Positions 17,013 to 26,152 of a stretch of DNA of 64,000 nucleotides are shown one piece after another (position 1 is the stretch's first letter; every line of letters begins with the position of its first letter). The stretch spans positions 53,593 through 117,592 of the forward strand of contig JADKEA010000004.1 in NCBI GenBank assembly GCA_016718275.1. The letters run 5' to 3'. The notes beneath the pieces were generated by a model. It was not told the DNA's origin. It saw only the letters and a list, made by a program, of their open reading frames with translations, and ran no database searches. The position numbers and the translations under genes are program-made. Source of the DNA: Candidatus Villigracilis affinis (GTDB taxonomy: Bacteria; Chloroflexota; Anaerolineae; Anaerolineales; Villigracilaceae).

Positions 17013-18311
17013 ATGAATCATAAATTACCCCGCCCCGTTATTGCGATCGTTGTCATTGCCGTTATCGCCGCGCTTTATTTCGGGCTTGCCAATCTCAACA
17101 CCGATGGCAACGGCGAACTCACCGCTTCAGGTTCCATCGAAGCCACCATCGTGAATATCTCACCTGAACTTGCTGGAAAGGTCATTGGTGTGGATGTCGA
17201 AGAAGGCGCATTGGTGAACGCGGATGATCCGCTTCTTCACCTGGACCCAAGCCTGCTGACTGCCCAACGGGCAGTGGCCGCCTCCCAGCTTGACTCTGCC
17301 AATGCCGCCCTGGCCTCCGCGCAGACCAAATTTGACCAAACCCTGCAGGCTGCCCTTTCCGCGCAGGATGCCCAGCGTGCAAAAGACCTGCGGATTTCCG
17401 CACCCGATGAATTCAATCAGCCTTTATGGTTCATCGACCAATCAGATCAAATCACTTCCGCACAAACAGAAGTGGATGCGTCCAAGGTTGCCCTTGATGA
17501 AGCAGTTGCCAACCTGGAAAAAGTCATCTCCGATTTGGGCAATGCGCAGTATCTCGATGCCGAAAAGCGCCTCTCCGAAGCACGCGCCGCTTTCCTGATC
17601 GCAGATAAAGTTAAAGTGCAGGCTGAAAATGCAGTTGAAGCAGGCGCTGTTCAAGACGCCGCCTACGATTACTATAACGATGTCCTCGATGTACTGGAAC
17701 GCGCGCAAGATGATTTCAATGCACTCACCAACACAGAAGCAGAAGATGATATCAAATACGCCCGCGGACAAGTAGTCATTGCCCAGCAGCGCTATGATGC
17801 GGCCTACACCCGCTTGCTTTCCTTGCAGACAGGCACAGATTCCCCCGTCGTGATCTCGGCAAAGAATGCGCTCGATCAAGCTCATGCCGCTGTCAAACAG
17901 TCGCAAGCCAACCTTGACCTGCTCGATGCGCAAATTGCCAAACTCGATATTTACGCCGTCATGGATGGCGTCATTCTTTCCCGCAACGTGGAGCCTGGTG
18001 AATTTGTCCAACCTGGCGCGGTGGCCCTCACCATGGCTGACCTCACCAATCTGACGATCACCGTTTATGTCCCCGAAGATCGTTATGGACAAATCAGTTT
18101 GGGTCAGACCGCCGAAGTCCGCGTGGATTCCTTCCCGGGGTTGACATTCACCGCCACCGTCGTTCACATTGCAGATCAGGCAGAATTCACCCCGCGCAAT
18201 GTCCAAACTGTGGAAGGACGAAGTTCCACTTTCTATGCCATCAAATTGCAAGTATCAGACCCTGATGGCAAATTGAAGATCGGCATGCCTGCGGATGTGG
18301 TGTTCAAATAA
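17013..18311 (+). CDS. HlyD/YbhG-type membrane fusion (adaptor) protein
   Basis: This 432-residue protein has an N-terminal membrane anchor (residues 8-27), then a lipoyl-like half (GSIEATIVNISPELAGKVIG). A long Ala/Gln/Asp-rich alpha-helical hairpin (about 70-300) precedes the second lipoyl half and beta-barrel (VMDGVILSRNVEPGEFV, then VYVPEDRYGQISLGQ). This is the periplasmic adaptor of tripartite-like exporters. In a Chloroflexota cell, whose envelope is generally regarded as monoderm, it would act outside the cytoplasmic membrane. It sits between the permease and two small membrane proteins in the operon. Confidence 0.92.
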   Translation: MNHKLPRPVIAIVVIAVIAALYFGLANLNTDGNGELTASGSIEATIVNISPELAGKVIGVDVEEGALVNADDPLLHLDPSLLTAQRAVAASQLDSANAALASAQTKFDQTLQAALSAQDAQRAKDLRISAPDEFNQPLWFIDQSDQITSAQTEVDASKVALDEAVANLEKVISDLGNAQYLDAEKRLSEARAAFLIADKVKVQAENAVEAGAVQDAAYDYYNDVLDVLERAQDDFNALTNTEAEDDIKYARGQVVIAQQRYDAAYTRLLSLQTGTDSPVVISAKNALDQAHAAVKQSQANLDLLDAQIAKLDIYAVMDGVILSRNVEPGEFVQPGAVALTMADLTNLTITVYVPEDRYGQISLGQTAEVRVDSFPGLTFTATVVHIADQAEFTPRNVQTVEGRSSTFYAIKLQVSDPDGKLKIGMPADVVFK

Positions 18312-18348
18312 CAAAATTTATTTTTAGAGAAAGAATTAGGAAAACATC

Positions 18349-18783
18349 ATGAACATCTACGAAAAATTTAAAATGAATGGATATTTTTCCAATTATGCAG
18401 CCATCATAACCGTTATTGGAGGAATATACCTGCATCTCACCAGCCTGTTTATTGGCCGTGAGCTTCTTAAAGAACATATCCTTACGCCTGCGTTCGATAT
18501 GGTGTTTGCCATCCCGATGGCATATGCAGGGATCATAGGCTGGCTTTCGTGGAATAAGGTTGTCTTTGATAAAGGTTGGAAGAAGTTCTTCTACGGCTTT
18601 ATCATGACCTACTTTACGGTCAGTATTCCGCTCCATGTTCAGACGTACCTGACGCAAAGCACCGGCTACATCGATGCATTCCCAGCCTGGTATAGCTACC
18701 CGATTCTTGTTTTGATGGTGCTGATCCTTGTTTTTATGTGGAACATCCGCTATAAAAATATGGCTTTGCCAGGGGAGGCATGA
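18349..18783 (+). CDS. Small four-helix membrane protein in the ABC export operon
   Basis: This 144-residue protein has four predicted membrane helices (about 17-35, 50-66, 80-98 and 112-130) with charged loops between them. I do not recognise a family. It lies 37 bases after the adaptor gene and 3 bases before another four-helix protein. Both are embedded between the adaptor and the ATPase genes, so an accessory role in the transporter is plausible. They could also be unrelated passengers. Confidence 0.75.
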   Translation: MNIYEKFKMNGYFSNYAAIITVIGGIYLHLTSLFIGRELLKEHILTPAFDMVFAIPMAYAGIIGWLSWNKVVFDKGWKKFFYGFIMTYFTVSIPLHVQTYLTQSTGYIDAFPAWYSYPILVLMVLILVFMWNIRYKNMALPGEA

Positions 18784-18786
18784 GTC

Positions 18787-19185
18787 ATGGACCGTTTTCG
18801 GAAGTTGGTTTTGATCGCCAATGCCTTATACCTTGGCTTGACAGGTTTTATTCAGATGATATTCGAACTGTTGAGCCACTACCGCGGGATGGGTCCGTTG
18901 AGTGGAATATTTACAGGCACCCCTTACACGATTGGTTTCTTTGAAGCACATGGATTTGCTGTGTTGACAGCGGTCCTGGTTTTTGGTGTGATGCTTAAAG
19001 ATTTAAAACCTCAATGGCATTTGTATTTGGCGCTGGTCTGCCTTTTGCTTGGTGGTGCGAACCTGTTGTTTTGGGATAGCTTTGCAAAAGTCGGGTTGGT
19101 TACAGCAGGCTACGTTGCCACCTCGCTGCATATTTTATTTTTTGGATTGCAGACCTTTAGCTTTATGAAAACTCGTAAAGAATAA
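18787..19185 (+). CDS. Second small four-helix membrane protein in the ABC export operon
   Basis: This 132-residue protein has four hydrophobic segments (about 9-27, 52-68, 77-93 and 102-124) and a basic C-terminus (MKTRKE). It shows no clear sequence similarity to its upstream neighbour beyond topology and no motif I can name. Its tight spacing (3 bases) implies co-translation with that neighbour. Confidence 0.75.
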   Translation: MDRFRKLVLIANALYLGLTGFIQMIFELLSHYRGMGPLSGIFTGTPYTIGFFEAHGFAVLTAVLVFGVMLKDLKPQWHLYLALVCLLLGGANLLFWDSFAKVGLVTAGYVATSLHILFFGLQTFSFMKTRKE

Positions 19186-19213
19186 ATGATCAATTGGTTT
19201 GGAAAGGTCGCAA

Positions 19214-20161
19214 ATGAGCGATTACCTGGTTCAAGCAACTAATTTACATAAATCTTTTGGCTATACCGATGCCGTGGATGGGGTTTCCCTGCAGATCAAG
19301 GCTGGCGAGATTTACGGACTCGTCGGCTCGGATGGTGCGGGAAAAACTACCACCATGCGGCTACTGGTTGGGGCGTTATTGCCTACGCAAGGTGAGATTA
19401 GTATTTGCGGCTATGACGTTGGAAAACAGGCTGAGCAGGCGCGCTCGATGATTGGCTATCTCTCACAAAGATTTTCCATGTACGAAGATTTGACCGTGTT
19501 GGAAAACATTCGCTTCTTTGCCGAGATACGCGGGCTGTCTTCAACTGAATGGCTGCCGCGTTCGATGGAGATCCTTGAGTTCGTCGGTCTCGAAAAATTC
19601 AAAGATCGCCGCGCGGGCCAGCTTTCAGGCGGTATGAAGCAAAAACTTGGCCTGGCTTCTGCGCTGGTTACACGTCCGCGATTGTTGTTATTGGATGAAC
19701 CCACCACAGGCGTTGACCCTGTGACTCGTCAGGATTTTTGGCAGTTGGTGATTAAATTAGTGTCAGCGCGTGAGGGTGATGGCGTTAGTGTCATCATCTC
19801 CACTCCCTACATGGATGAAGCTTCGCGCTGTCATCGTGTTGGATTTATGAAAATGGGCAGGATCATCGCAGAAGATTCACCGTCGAATCTGCGTGCGCGG
19901 TTGAATGGCCGCGTCCTTGAGTTGCGCGGGAGCCCCATCAATACCCTTCGCCATGTCGCGCATCAGGATGCGGGTGTGGAAGATGTCGCTGCGTTTGGCG
20001 ATAAATTGCACGTTCGCGTTCTCGAAGGCCAGGCCGATCTCATCATGAAGCGTTTACCGGAAGAGATCAAATCTGCTGGCGGAACGCTTACAGATTTGCG
20101 TGCCATCCCTTCCACGTTGGAAGATGTCTTTATTGCCTTATCGGAGTCGAATCATGACTGA
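19214..20161 (+). CDS. ABC transporter ATP-binding protein 1
   Basis: This is a 315-residue protein from the ATG at 19214, which has GGAAAGG upstream. An in-frame TTG five codons earlier overlaps that site and is rejected. It has a complete nucleotide-binding domain: Walker A GSDGAGKTTT, Q-loop YLSQRFS, signature LSGGMKQK, Walker B LLLLDEPTTGVDP. The H-loop position reads STPYMDE, with Pro-Tyr where a His is usual, which is noteworthy. Its stop overlaps the start of the second ATPase by 8 bases. Two ATPases probably form a heterodimer, equivalent to the fused YbhF of E. coli. Confidence 0.92.
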   Translation: MSDYLVQATNLHKSFGYTDAVDGVSLQIKAGEIYGLVGSDGAGKTTTMRLLVGALLPTQGEISICGYDVGKQAEQARSMIGYLSQRFSMYEDLTVLENIRFFAEIRGLSSTEWLPRSMEILEFVGLEKFKDRRAGQLSGGMKQKLGLASALVTRPRLLLLDEPTTGVDPVTRQDFWQLVIKLVSAREGDGVSVIISTPYMDEASRCHRVGFMKMGRIIAEDSPSNLRARLNGRVLELRGSPINTLRHVAHQDAGVEDVAAFGDKLHVRVLEGQADLIMKRLPEEIKSAGGTLTDLRAIPSTLEDVFIALSESNHD

Positions 20162-21059
20162 GCCAGTAATTACGGTTGAAAACCTTACGCGCCGCTTTGG
20201 CGATTTTGTTGCGGTGGATCACATTAATTTTGATGTACAGGCGGGTGAAGTGGTTGGCTATCTTGGACCGAACGGTTCAGGTAAAACCACCACCATCCGC
20301 ATGCTATTGGGTTTGCTCGAACCCAGTGATGGCAAGGCCACTGTCCTTGGCTACGATGTTTTCAAGGAAAGCGAACAGATCCGCATGCGTGTTGGATATA
20401 TGTCGCAAAAATTTGCGATCTATGATGATTTGACAACACTGGAAAATTTGACCTTCTACGGTGGTGTGTACGGGATCACGGACAAAGCCCGCATCCTGCA
20501 TACCCTTGAGCTGGTCGGTCTTAAAGGGCATGAACACACCCTGACAAGGGATATGTCCACAGGCTGGCGTCAGCGGTTATCGCTTGGCATTGCCCTTGTC
20601 CACGAACCGAAATTGTTGTTCCTCGATGAACCCACCTCGGGTGTGGACCCAACCGCCCGCCGCGCATTTTGGGATTTGATCTATGAATTAGCCGAAGGCG
20701 GTGTGACGATCCTTGTCACCACGCATTATATGGATGAAGCTGAATACTGCGAGAGAGTGGGTGTGATGCGCGATGGTAAATTGCTGGCGATGGATACGCC
20801 GACAAACCTGAAACGATCGATCATCACAGGGGATGTCTGGGAGGTGTACGTCTATCCGCTCGAGAATGGATTGGAAATCCTGACCACCATGCCGGGCGTG
20901 GAACGCGTCGGGTTGGCGGGTGATCATTTGCGTGTGATCAGCTCACAGGTCGAAAAGGAAGCGATGCAAGGCTTGTTAGGGGAAAAAGGTTTGAGCGTGG
21001 AGAAAATCGAAAGAGGCGAGCCAACTCTGGAGGATGTCTTCCTCTCATTGGCTCGATGA
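20154..21059 (+). CDS. ABC transporter ATP-binding protein 2
   Basis: This is a 301-residue protein from the ATG at 20154. Walker A is GPNGSGKTTT, the Q-loop YMSQKFA, Walker B LLFLDEPTSGVDP and the H-loop TTHYMDEAEYCERVG (His present). The signature segment reads MSTGWRQRL in place of LSGGQ, so the composite sites of the two ATPases are asymmetric. ATPase 1 has a good signature but lacks the switch His, while this one has the His with a changed signature. It overlaps ATPase 1 and ends the operon. Confidence 0.92.
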   Translation: MTEPVITVENLTRRFGDFVAVDHINFDVQAGEVVGYLGPNGSGKTTTIRMLLGLLEPSDGKATVLGYDVFKESEQIRMRVGYMSQKFAIYDDLTTLENLTFYGGVYGITDKARILHTLELVGLKGHEHTLTRDMSTGWRQRLSLGIALVHEPKLLFLDEPTSGVDPTARRAFWDLIYELAEGGVTILVTTHYMDEAEYCERVGVMRDGKLLAMDTPTNLKRSIITGDVWEVYVYPLENGLEILTTMPGVERVGLAGDHLRVISSQVEKEAMQGLLGEKGLSVEKIERGEPTLEDVFLSLAR

Positions 21060-21061
21060 TT

Positions 21062-21089
21062 GTAGGGACACGGCGCGCCGTGTCCCTAC
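21062..21089. repeat. 28-bp perfect palindrome between convergent genes
   Basis: GTAGGGACACGGCG followed directly by its exact reverse complement occupies 21062-21089, with no loop. It fills the gap between the ABC operon and the convergent PspC gene. There is no T-run. Similar GTAGGGACACGGC palindromes are dispersed in other bacterial genomes (from memory), so this is probably a mobile or repeated palindrome that may also terminate transcription. Confidence 0.7.
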
Positions 21090-21093
21090 TGAT

Positions 21094-21285
21094 TTATTGC
21101 TCGGGGGTGACGATGGCCATGATCAGGTAGGCCACCAGCATGCCGCCGTTCAAGGTGAAGAAACCAAGCACGAACAACAAGCGCACAACGGTGGGGTCCA
21201 TGTTGAGATAATCTGCAAGGCCTGCGCACACGCCCGCGATCATGCGGTTGGATTTGCTTCGGGTGAGGGTTTTGACTTCGTTCAT
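21094..21285 (-). CDS. PspC-domain small membrane protein
   Basis: This 63-residue protein is almost entirely a PspC domain: LTRSKSNRMIAGVCAGLADYLNMDPTVVRLLFVL (the family's GVCAGLA-Y and D-T-VR pattern) plus one long membrane segment. PspC proteins belong to membrane-stress responses, but short stand-alone members in Gram-positive-like phyla have no fixed role. It lies next to a diguanylate cyclase gene on the same strand, 57 bases apart. Confidence 0.88.
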   Translation of the reverse strand: MNEVKTLTRSKSNRMIAGVCAGLADYLNMDPTVVRLLFVLGFFTLNGGMLVAYLIMAIVTPEQ

Positions 21286-21342
21286 TTTTACTCCTTTCGT
21301 TTGTCTATTTGGTTTACGCAGGCATTCGAAAAGAGTTGCAAA

Positions 21343-22596
21343 TTAAATGGACGAAAAATGTTGGACGCGATTCCTGCCCTTGTTTTTGGCCTGATACAGC
21401 GCCTGATCCGATTGTTCGATGAGCTTCTCCAAAACTTCATCCGCAGACTCGAGGTCGCTTGAAAAACTGTAGGTGCTGATCCCAAGGCTGGCCGTGATCT
21501 TGTGACCCGAAGTCATATCCTTTTCAAGCGAGGATCGAATGCGTTCCGCGACTTCGCTGGCCTGGCGCGGGGTGCAGTTTGGCATGATGATGAAAAATTC
21601 CTCACCGCCATATCGTACAAGGATGTCGTTTTCCCTTATGTGGTTTTGGGCGATGTAGGCAAGTTCTTTTAATAGCTGGTCGCCTGTCTGATGCCCGTAG
21701 CTATCGTTGAATATTTTGAAATTATCCACATCCAGCATGATCGTGGAGACGCTTCTGTTTTGCCTTTTGCATTCCTCCGCGATCTTTGGAAAAAGCTCTT
21801 CCATGGTACGGCGGTTGTAAGCCTGGGTAAGCGGGTCCCGCTGGGCAAGTTGAGCGAGACGCAGATTTTCCCTTTCAAGATTCAGGGCGAGTTCGGCAGT
21901 GGTGATCTTTTCTGTAATATCAAGAATGGAGCAGGCGACATACAGTTCATTTTGCTCGTGCAGTGGATTCAATGCGATATCGACCCGAATTTCCATTCCA
22001 TTTTTCTTTAGACCTTTTAGGTTGTACTGTGAACCCATCGGGCGGTTGACCGGATTGGACTGATATTCCCCGCGGTGGATCTTGTGCTTTTTTCTTAATC
22101 GTGCCGGTATCAACTCTTCAATGGACTTTCCCTGTAACTCCCCCGCCTCATACCCAAACATGGATTCTGCCAGCTGGTTGGCGTGAATAATCGCGCCGTT
22201 GGTGTCAATAATCATCACGGCCACCGGCGCTGCGTTCGCGACCATGATGTACGGAACGACCTGACCTTCCTTTAGCCTGCTGATCGCATATAAATGTTCG
22301 CTTTTTTTATTTCCACTGAGGTTTGCGATAAAGGTTTTGTACGAACCGTCTTTGCAAAGAAACCTGTATTCCAGCGCAAAGACGGGGTGACCGGCCTTGA
22401 CGGTTTGGAGTGCTGTACGGGCTTTTGCGTGATCGTCGGGATGGATCAGATCCCAGTAGGAAGTCGCTTTCAACTCATCCACGCTCCAGCCTGTAATGGC
22501 TGTGTAGACGCTGTTGGCGTGAACGATTTTCCCATTTGCATCCGCAATGGTCATGGGATCGGTGGAGAGGTTGAAAAAATTCTCGAATTCGTTCAT
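21343..22596 (-). CDS. PAS-PAS-GGDEF diguanylate cyclase
   Basis: This 417-residue protein has PAS domain 1 at about 5-95 (NLSTDPMTIADANGKIVHANSVYTAITGWS is its start), PAS 2 at about 118-235 (APVAVMIIDTNGAIIHAN) and a GGDEF domain from about 250. The active-site motif is GGEEF, and a RxxD inhibitory I-site (REND) lies five residues before it. That arrangement predicts an active, product-inhibited cyclic-di-GMP synthase. It has no membrane segment, so sensing is cytoplasmic. No c-di-GMP effector is visible nearby. Confidence 0.92.
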   Translation of the reverse strand: MNEFENFFNLSTDPMTIADANGKIVHANSVYTAITGWSVDELKATSYWDLIHPDDHAKARTALQTVKAGHPVFALEYRFLCKDGSYKTFIANLSGNKKSEHLYAISRLKEGQVVPYIMVANAAPVAVMIIDTNGAIIHANQLAESMFGYEAGELQGKSIEELIPARLRKKHKIHRGEYQSNPVNRPMGSQYNLKGLKKNGMEIRVDIALNPLHEQNELYVACSILDITEKITTAELALNLERENLRLAQLAQRDPLTQAYNRRTMEELFPKIAEECKRQNRSVSTIMLDVDNFKIFNDSYGHQTGDQLLKELAYIAQNHIRENDILVRYGGEEFFIIMPNCTPRQASEVAERIRSSLEKDMTSGHKITASLGISTYSFSSDLESADEVLEKLIEQSDQALYQAKNKGRNRVQHFSSI

Positions 22597-22629
22597 GTAC
22601 CTGTAAAGTTGAAATATGAAAACAATATA

Positions 22630-23376
22630 TTAAAGCGGCATTGAGTAGGGAAGCATAAACTCCTGTGGGAGGATTTCTGTTGAGCTTTGTACTTTACTGA
22701 TGTCAGTGTACTTGATTTTTTCCAAAATAATAAGAGTGGACTGGACGGTATCCTCGACAACGCGTGTCATGCTTGGTTCATTTAGATAGGGGTAGGGACG
22801 TTCGATAAACCATTCCGGATCTGGCTCGCTGTAAAATTTGCGGATATGCGCGTACTGCTGGTGCAAAGCTTTTTCCTGAATGAACGGCAGATAAGATGGC
22901 GGGCTTGGCGTTTTATGGATGACCTGCCAGAACAGGCCTTCGGGGTGTGCTTGGTTGTAAAGTTGGTCGAGCCCATACCAGTCATCTTTGACGAGATTTA
23001 CAGCTTTTTGTTTATCCTGCTCGAATAATTCATGAAAGGCGGCCTTCGTCGTCGAAGCGATATATTTCATCCAGAGGATGTCGCAGATGAGATGGGTGAA
23101 ATACCCGAAACGGAAACTGTATTTTTGCGGGTCTTCCTGCGGATCAAGACCTGCTAGATATTCACGGTAATAAACGAGGTCGCGGATCATATCTTCGCCC
23201 TCGCCTTTTTGCAGGAAATGGGTCACTTCTTTGGGCGGATCGAATTCCGTCCATGTTTCGTTGGGAATGCCTGAATCGGGGGCTAGGTTCCCAAAGGCGA
23301 ACAGGGTTTTATCCAGTTCAGGGAAGTGAAGAAGTAATTTTTCCGCGATGCGCAGATGGCAGATCCATGTGCCCAT
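22630..23376 (-). CDS. Zinc-dependent phospholipase C-like protein
   Basis: This 248-residue protein begins MGTWICHLRIAEKLL, with FAFGNLAPDSG (about 26-36) and FGYFTHLICDILW (about 90-102). The pattern of His and Asp residues in an all-helical protein matches the zinc-dependent phospholipase C/S1-P1-nuclease-like group common in Chloroflexota and Firmicutes. This is a family-level guess and the substrate is unknown. No signal peptide is seen. It overlaps the stop of the next upstream gene (TAATG), so the two are translationally coupled. Confidence 0.6.
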   Translation of the reverse strand: MGTWICHLRIAEKLLLHFPELDKTLFAFGNLAPDSGIPNETWTEFDPPKEVTHFLQKGEGEDMIRDLVYYREYLAGLDPQEDPQKYSFRFGYFTHLICDILWMKYIASTTKAAFHELFEQDKQKAVNLVKDDWYGLDQLYNQAHPEGLFWQVIHKTPSPPSYLPFIQEKALHQQYAHIRKFYSEPDPEWFIERPYPYLNEPSMTRVVEDTVQSTLIILEKIKYTDISKVQSSTEILPQEFMLPYSMPL

Positions 23377-23735
23377 TATTTATGTTTTCTCGCTTCGAAA
23401 TAATTCGCCCCCGCCGCGTAAAACAGGAAGACGCCCAACATGATGAAAATGGCGGCTTGCAGTCCCAGCCATTTCAATTGCCACAATCCGAAGCCTGCGA
23501 ATGCGGCACCGACAAGCCCATAAAAGATCGCATTTCGCATGTAACCCGAAGCCACACGTTTGGATTGGAATAGATTGCGCGCGGTGAGCTGCTCCAGTTG
23601 ATGGACTTCGTCTTCGTGGCGGCCTTTGCAGGCGAGCACATCGTCAACAACGGCGGCACATTCAGAGCAAAGTCCACGCTGGCAGTATTTACAAAGTCCA
23701 ATGGCGGGATGGTCGGGATGATAGAAGCAGTTCAT
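23376..23735 (-). CDS. B-box-like zinc finger membrane protein
   Basis: This is a 119-residue protein from the ATG at 23735. The N-terminus has paired Cys/His (NCFYHPDHPAIGLCKYCQRGLCSECAAVV), a B-box-type zinc-binding pattern frequent in bacterial membrane proteins. Two hydrophobic segments follow (about 65-82 and 90-108). A longer in-frame opening upstream has no better ribosome site. It is coupled to the downstream phospholipase-like gene. Its function is unknown. Confidence 0.72.
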   Translation of the reverse strand: MNCFYHPDHPAIGLCKYCQRGLCSECAAVVDDVLACKGRHEDEVHQLEQLTARNLFQSKRVASGYMRNAIFYGLVGAAFAGFGLWQLKWLGLQAAIFIMLGVFLFYAAGANYFEARKHK

Positions 23736-23773
23736 TTTGCTGTTATTTCCTCTTTTTTGCTGGTTTATTATTT

Positions 23774-26106
23774 TTATTGTGCTTTTGGAATTGCCCAAAA
23801 TGTTGTTACGGAACTTTGGCCAAATAAGGTTGAGTTAATGATAATTATTTTCCCATCAGGGGTAAAAGCAGTCTTGTGAGTATAGAAATCAAAAGTTCCT
23901 GCAAGTTCAGGGATGTCCATCTTTTTTATTCTTTTTTCGGTTTTTATATCCCAAATTTCAATGCTTTTCCTGACAACTACGACTAACAGACTGTTGTCTG
24001 GCGATATCGAAAATGCAGGTGCTGAATCTGAATATTGCGACCCGAAGGACGAGATCTCATCAAAAGTGAGACTGTCATAGATTCCTATCTTGCAATCCTG
24101 AGTTAATGTCGCGATTCGGCTTCCGTCTGATGTCAATGCGAAGGGTAAGGTTGTGTTACAGCCTGTTTTATTAAGCTGTTGATCTAATTTGTAATTCGAA
24201 ATGACCTTTTTCTCAAGGACATCAAAAATGGTCAATGACAGATTCCCAAAAGCATTTATTTGAGGCGGTCCGTCATTTTTACTTATGACGATCTTTGCGC
24301 CATCGGCTGAAAACCGTATATCTGTGACTGCACCATTGGAAAGCCCGATTCTTTCCAGTTGATCTCCAGTTTGGCCATCCCACAAAGTTAATGAGTTGTA
24401 ATTTGCCCCTGCTATGATCGAGTCATCCGGGCTGAACTTGAATTGAAAACCAAGGTTTGTCAGATTGTAAGCGGTAATCTGGTTGTCAACTGTTGGGATG
24501 AAGTTCCCATCGGGAGTAGTAAAGATCTGTAACTGTCCATTATTTTCCTGGATCCCTATGGTTCGATTGTTTGAAACCACGGCGTTTGAAGGCGGCAAAC
24601 TGGCATAATCTGACTGTGATATTTCATCCCATAACGGCGTTGCATTTTGATGCCGGGTGTAATTTAAAGAGCTTGAGGGAAAGACGGGTAGATTTGCATC
24701 TGCCACTGCCTTTCCTGTGTTTGTTTCCACAGGAATCTTCCCAACGCATCCCACACTACGATTTCCTTGTCGTTTATGAGGAAGCCATTCAGGTAACTGC
24801 GGTCAAGGCTTTGATTGGATTCTCCGGTAATGAAGTTGAAAGTTTTTCCGCCTTCATGACTGCTTGCTGCAAACGAATCAGAACTTATGGCGATCGGACT
24901 ATATGCCCCGGCGATTGAGTTGACCTGTTTGCCTGTGGCAGTTTCGTATATGTCTGTAATGAAGGGCGGGAAATTTGAGCTGATGGCAAAATAGGTTTGG
25001 TCTGACGACAGAGCTGTAACAGCTTGGGCCCCGTAGCCTTCAATGTCAATTTTGGCCTTGGTTCTTAAGTTGAAAACGGTTTTGTAAGTGGTCAATATGC
25101 CGTTACTAAATGTAAAATCGCGCCCTATGAATTCCTGTACGGAGTACACCTGATTTTCAGATGAATTCCAGAAGTAGTTTTTGTCGGAAGCTGAAACAAC
25201 GACCCATTCACCATGGTTTAACACGGAAATTGTCGAATAAAAATTCGATATGCCCGCATCGAAGAATCCATTGACTTCTCCGCTGGCCATATTGTAAAGA
25301 AAAGTTTGTCCAGAATAAGAAATGGCAACTTCTCCGCTATCGGGCAAGAAACCCACTCCCTGGGCTCCCTTTGTTTCTCCAATCGCATTTTGGCTTTTAG
25401 TTTTTGTGTCGTAGATAATAACCTGCCCCTTTTGAGTAACTGCGGCATACCTTCCATCTGGTGAGATCGCAGAAATGGCGGAATCAGAATCCCTGTCAAA
25501 GATTCTTTGGCAAGTGTTCAGCCCGTAGATGATGATTTTATGCTTCCCATTGGGACCCAGGTCCCCATGAATTGAAAATGTATTCTGCTCCAAATGGAAG
25601 TTTGTGTAGAAGAAATTCCCTCTATATTCTGATAACTTGATTTTGCACACCTCTTCCCCGGTTTCTGTATTCCAGATAAAAATGGTGGGTGTCCAAAATT
25701 CAGCTTTGACTCCAGGATAGGCTCTGGCGAAAAGCCTTCCATCTTCAGAGATTGTGTCATCAGTGCTAAAAATAGACATATTCATCCTGATAAAAGGATG
25801 CGGCGATAGCGTTGGCATGTCGTACGTTTGCAGGCCAGATTCAAACCATATAGCCAGTTTGCTTTTGTCAGCTGTAAGATACGTTGAGATCGGGGAATTA
25901 TCAAAAAAAGCAACTTCTTCCAGGGTTTCGGCGTTTTCCACCGTAATGGGCACAAGCTCAGGTATTGGGCTAAAACGATCGGAGATGGGGGAATCTACTT
26001 TTGCGGTAGAAGATGGCAGTACTACGGTTGCATTGCTTGATGACTCGGGAGTACAGCTGCTTATCAAAACTGCAATTAGCACAATTAACTCGAATCTGTT
26101 TTTCAT
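23774..26106 (-). pseudogene. WD40-like beta-propeller lipoprotein, frame broken near 24740
   Basis: The gene starts at ATG 26106 with a lipoprotein signal (lipobox LISSC, Cys about 18). A long run of propeller-type repeats follows (DGRYAAVT, IWNTETGEE, and in the second part LTLWDGQTGDQL and KSIEIWDIKTEK). The first frame stops at 24664 after VVWDALGRF followed by an unrelated tail. A second frame, open from about 24754 to 23774, continues the pattern with GKIPVETNTGKAVADANLP. Restoring one G in the G3 run at 24740-24742 joins them as WDALGKIPVETNTG, a natural propeller strand, giving about 777 residues. A second gene starting at the GTG near 24754 is unlikely because it would begin mid-blade. 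The product would be an extracytoplasmic lipoprotein of unknown partner. Confidence 0.75.
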
Positions 26107-26152
26107 TTTGAATTCTCTTCTGTTGCTTTTGTGAGATTTTTTGCGAGTGAAA

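Noticed and set aside
23774..24754. Second beta-propeller frame as an independent gene
   Set aside because: It would start mid-blade without a ribosome site or signal peptide, and a single-base repair joins it to the upstream lipoprotein frame.
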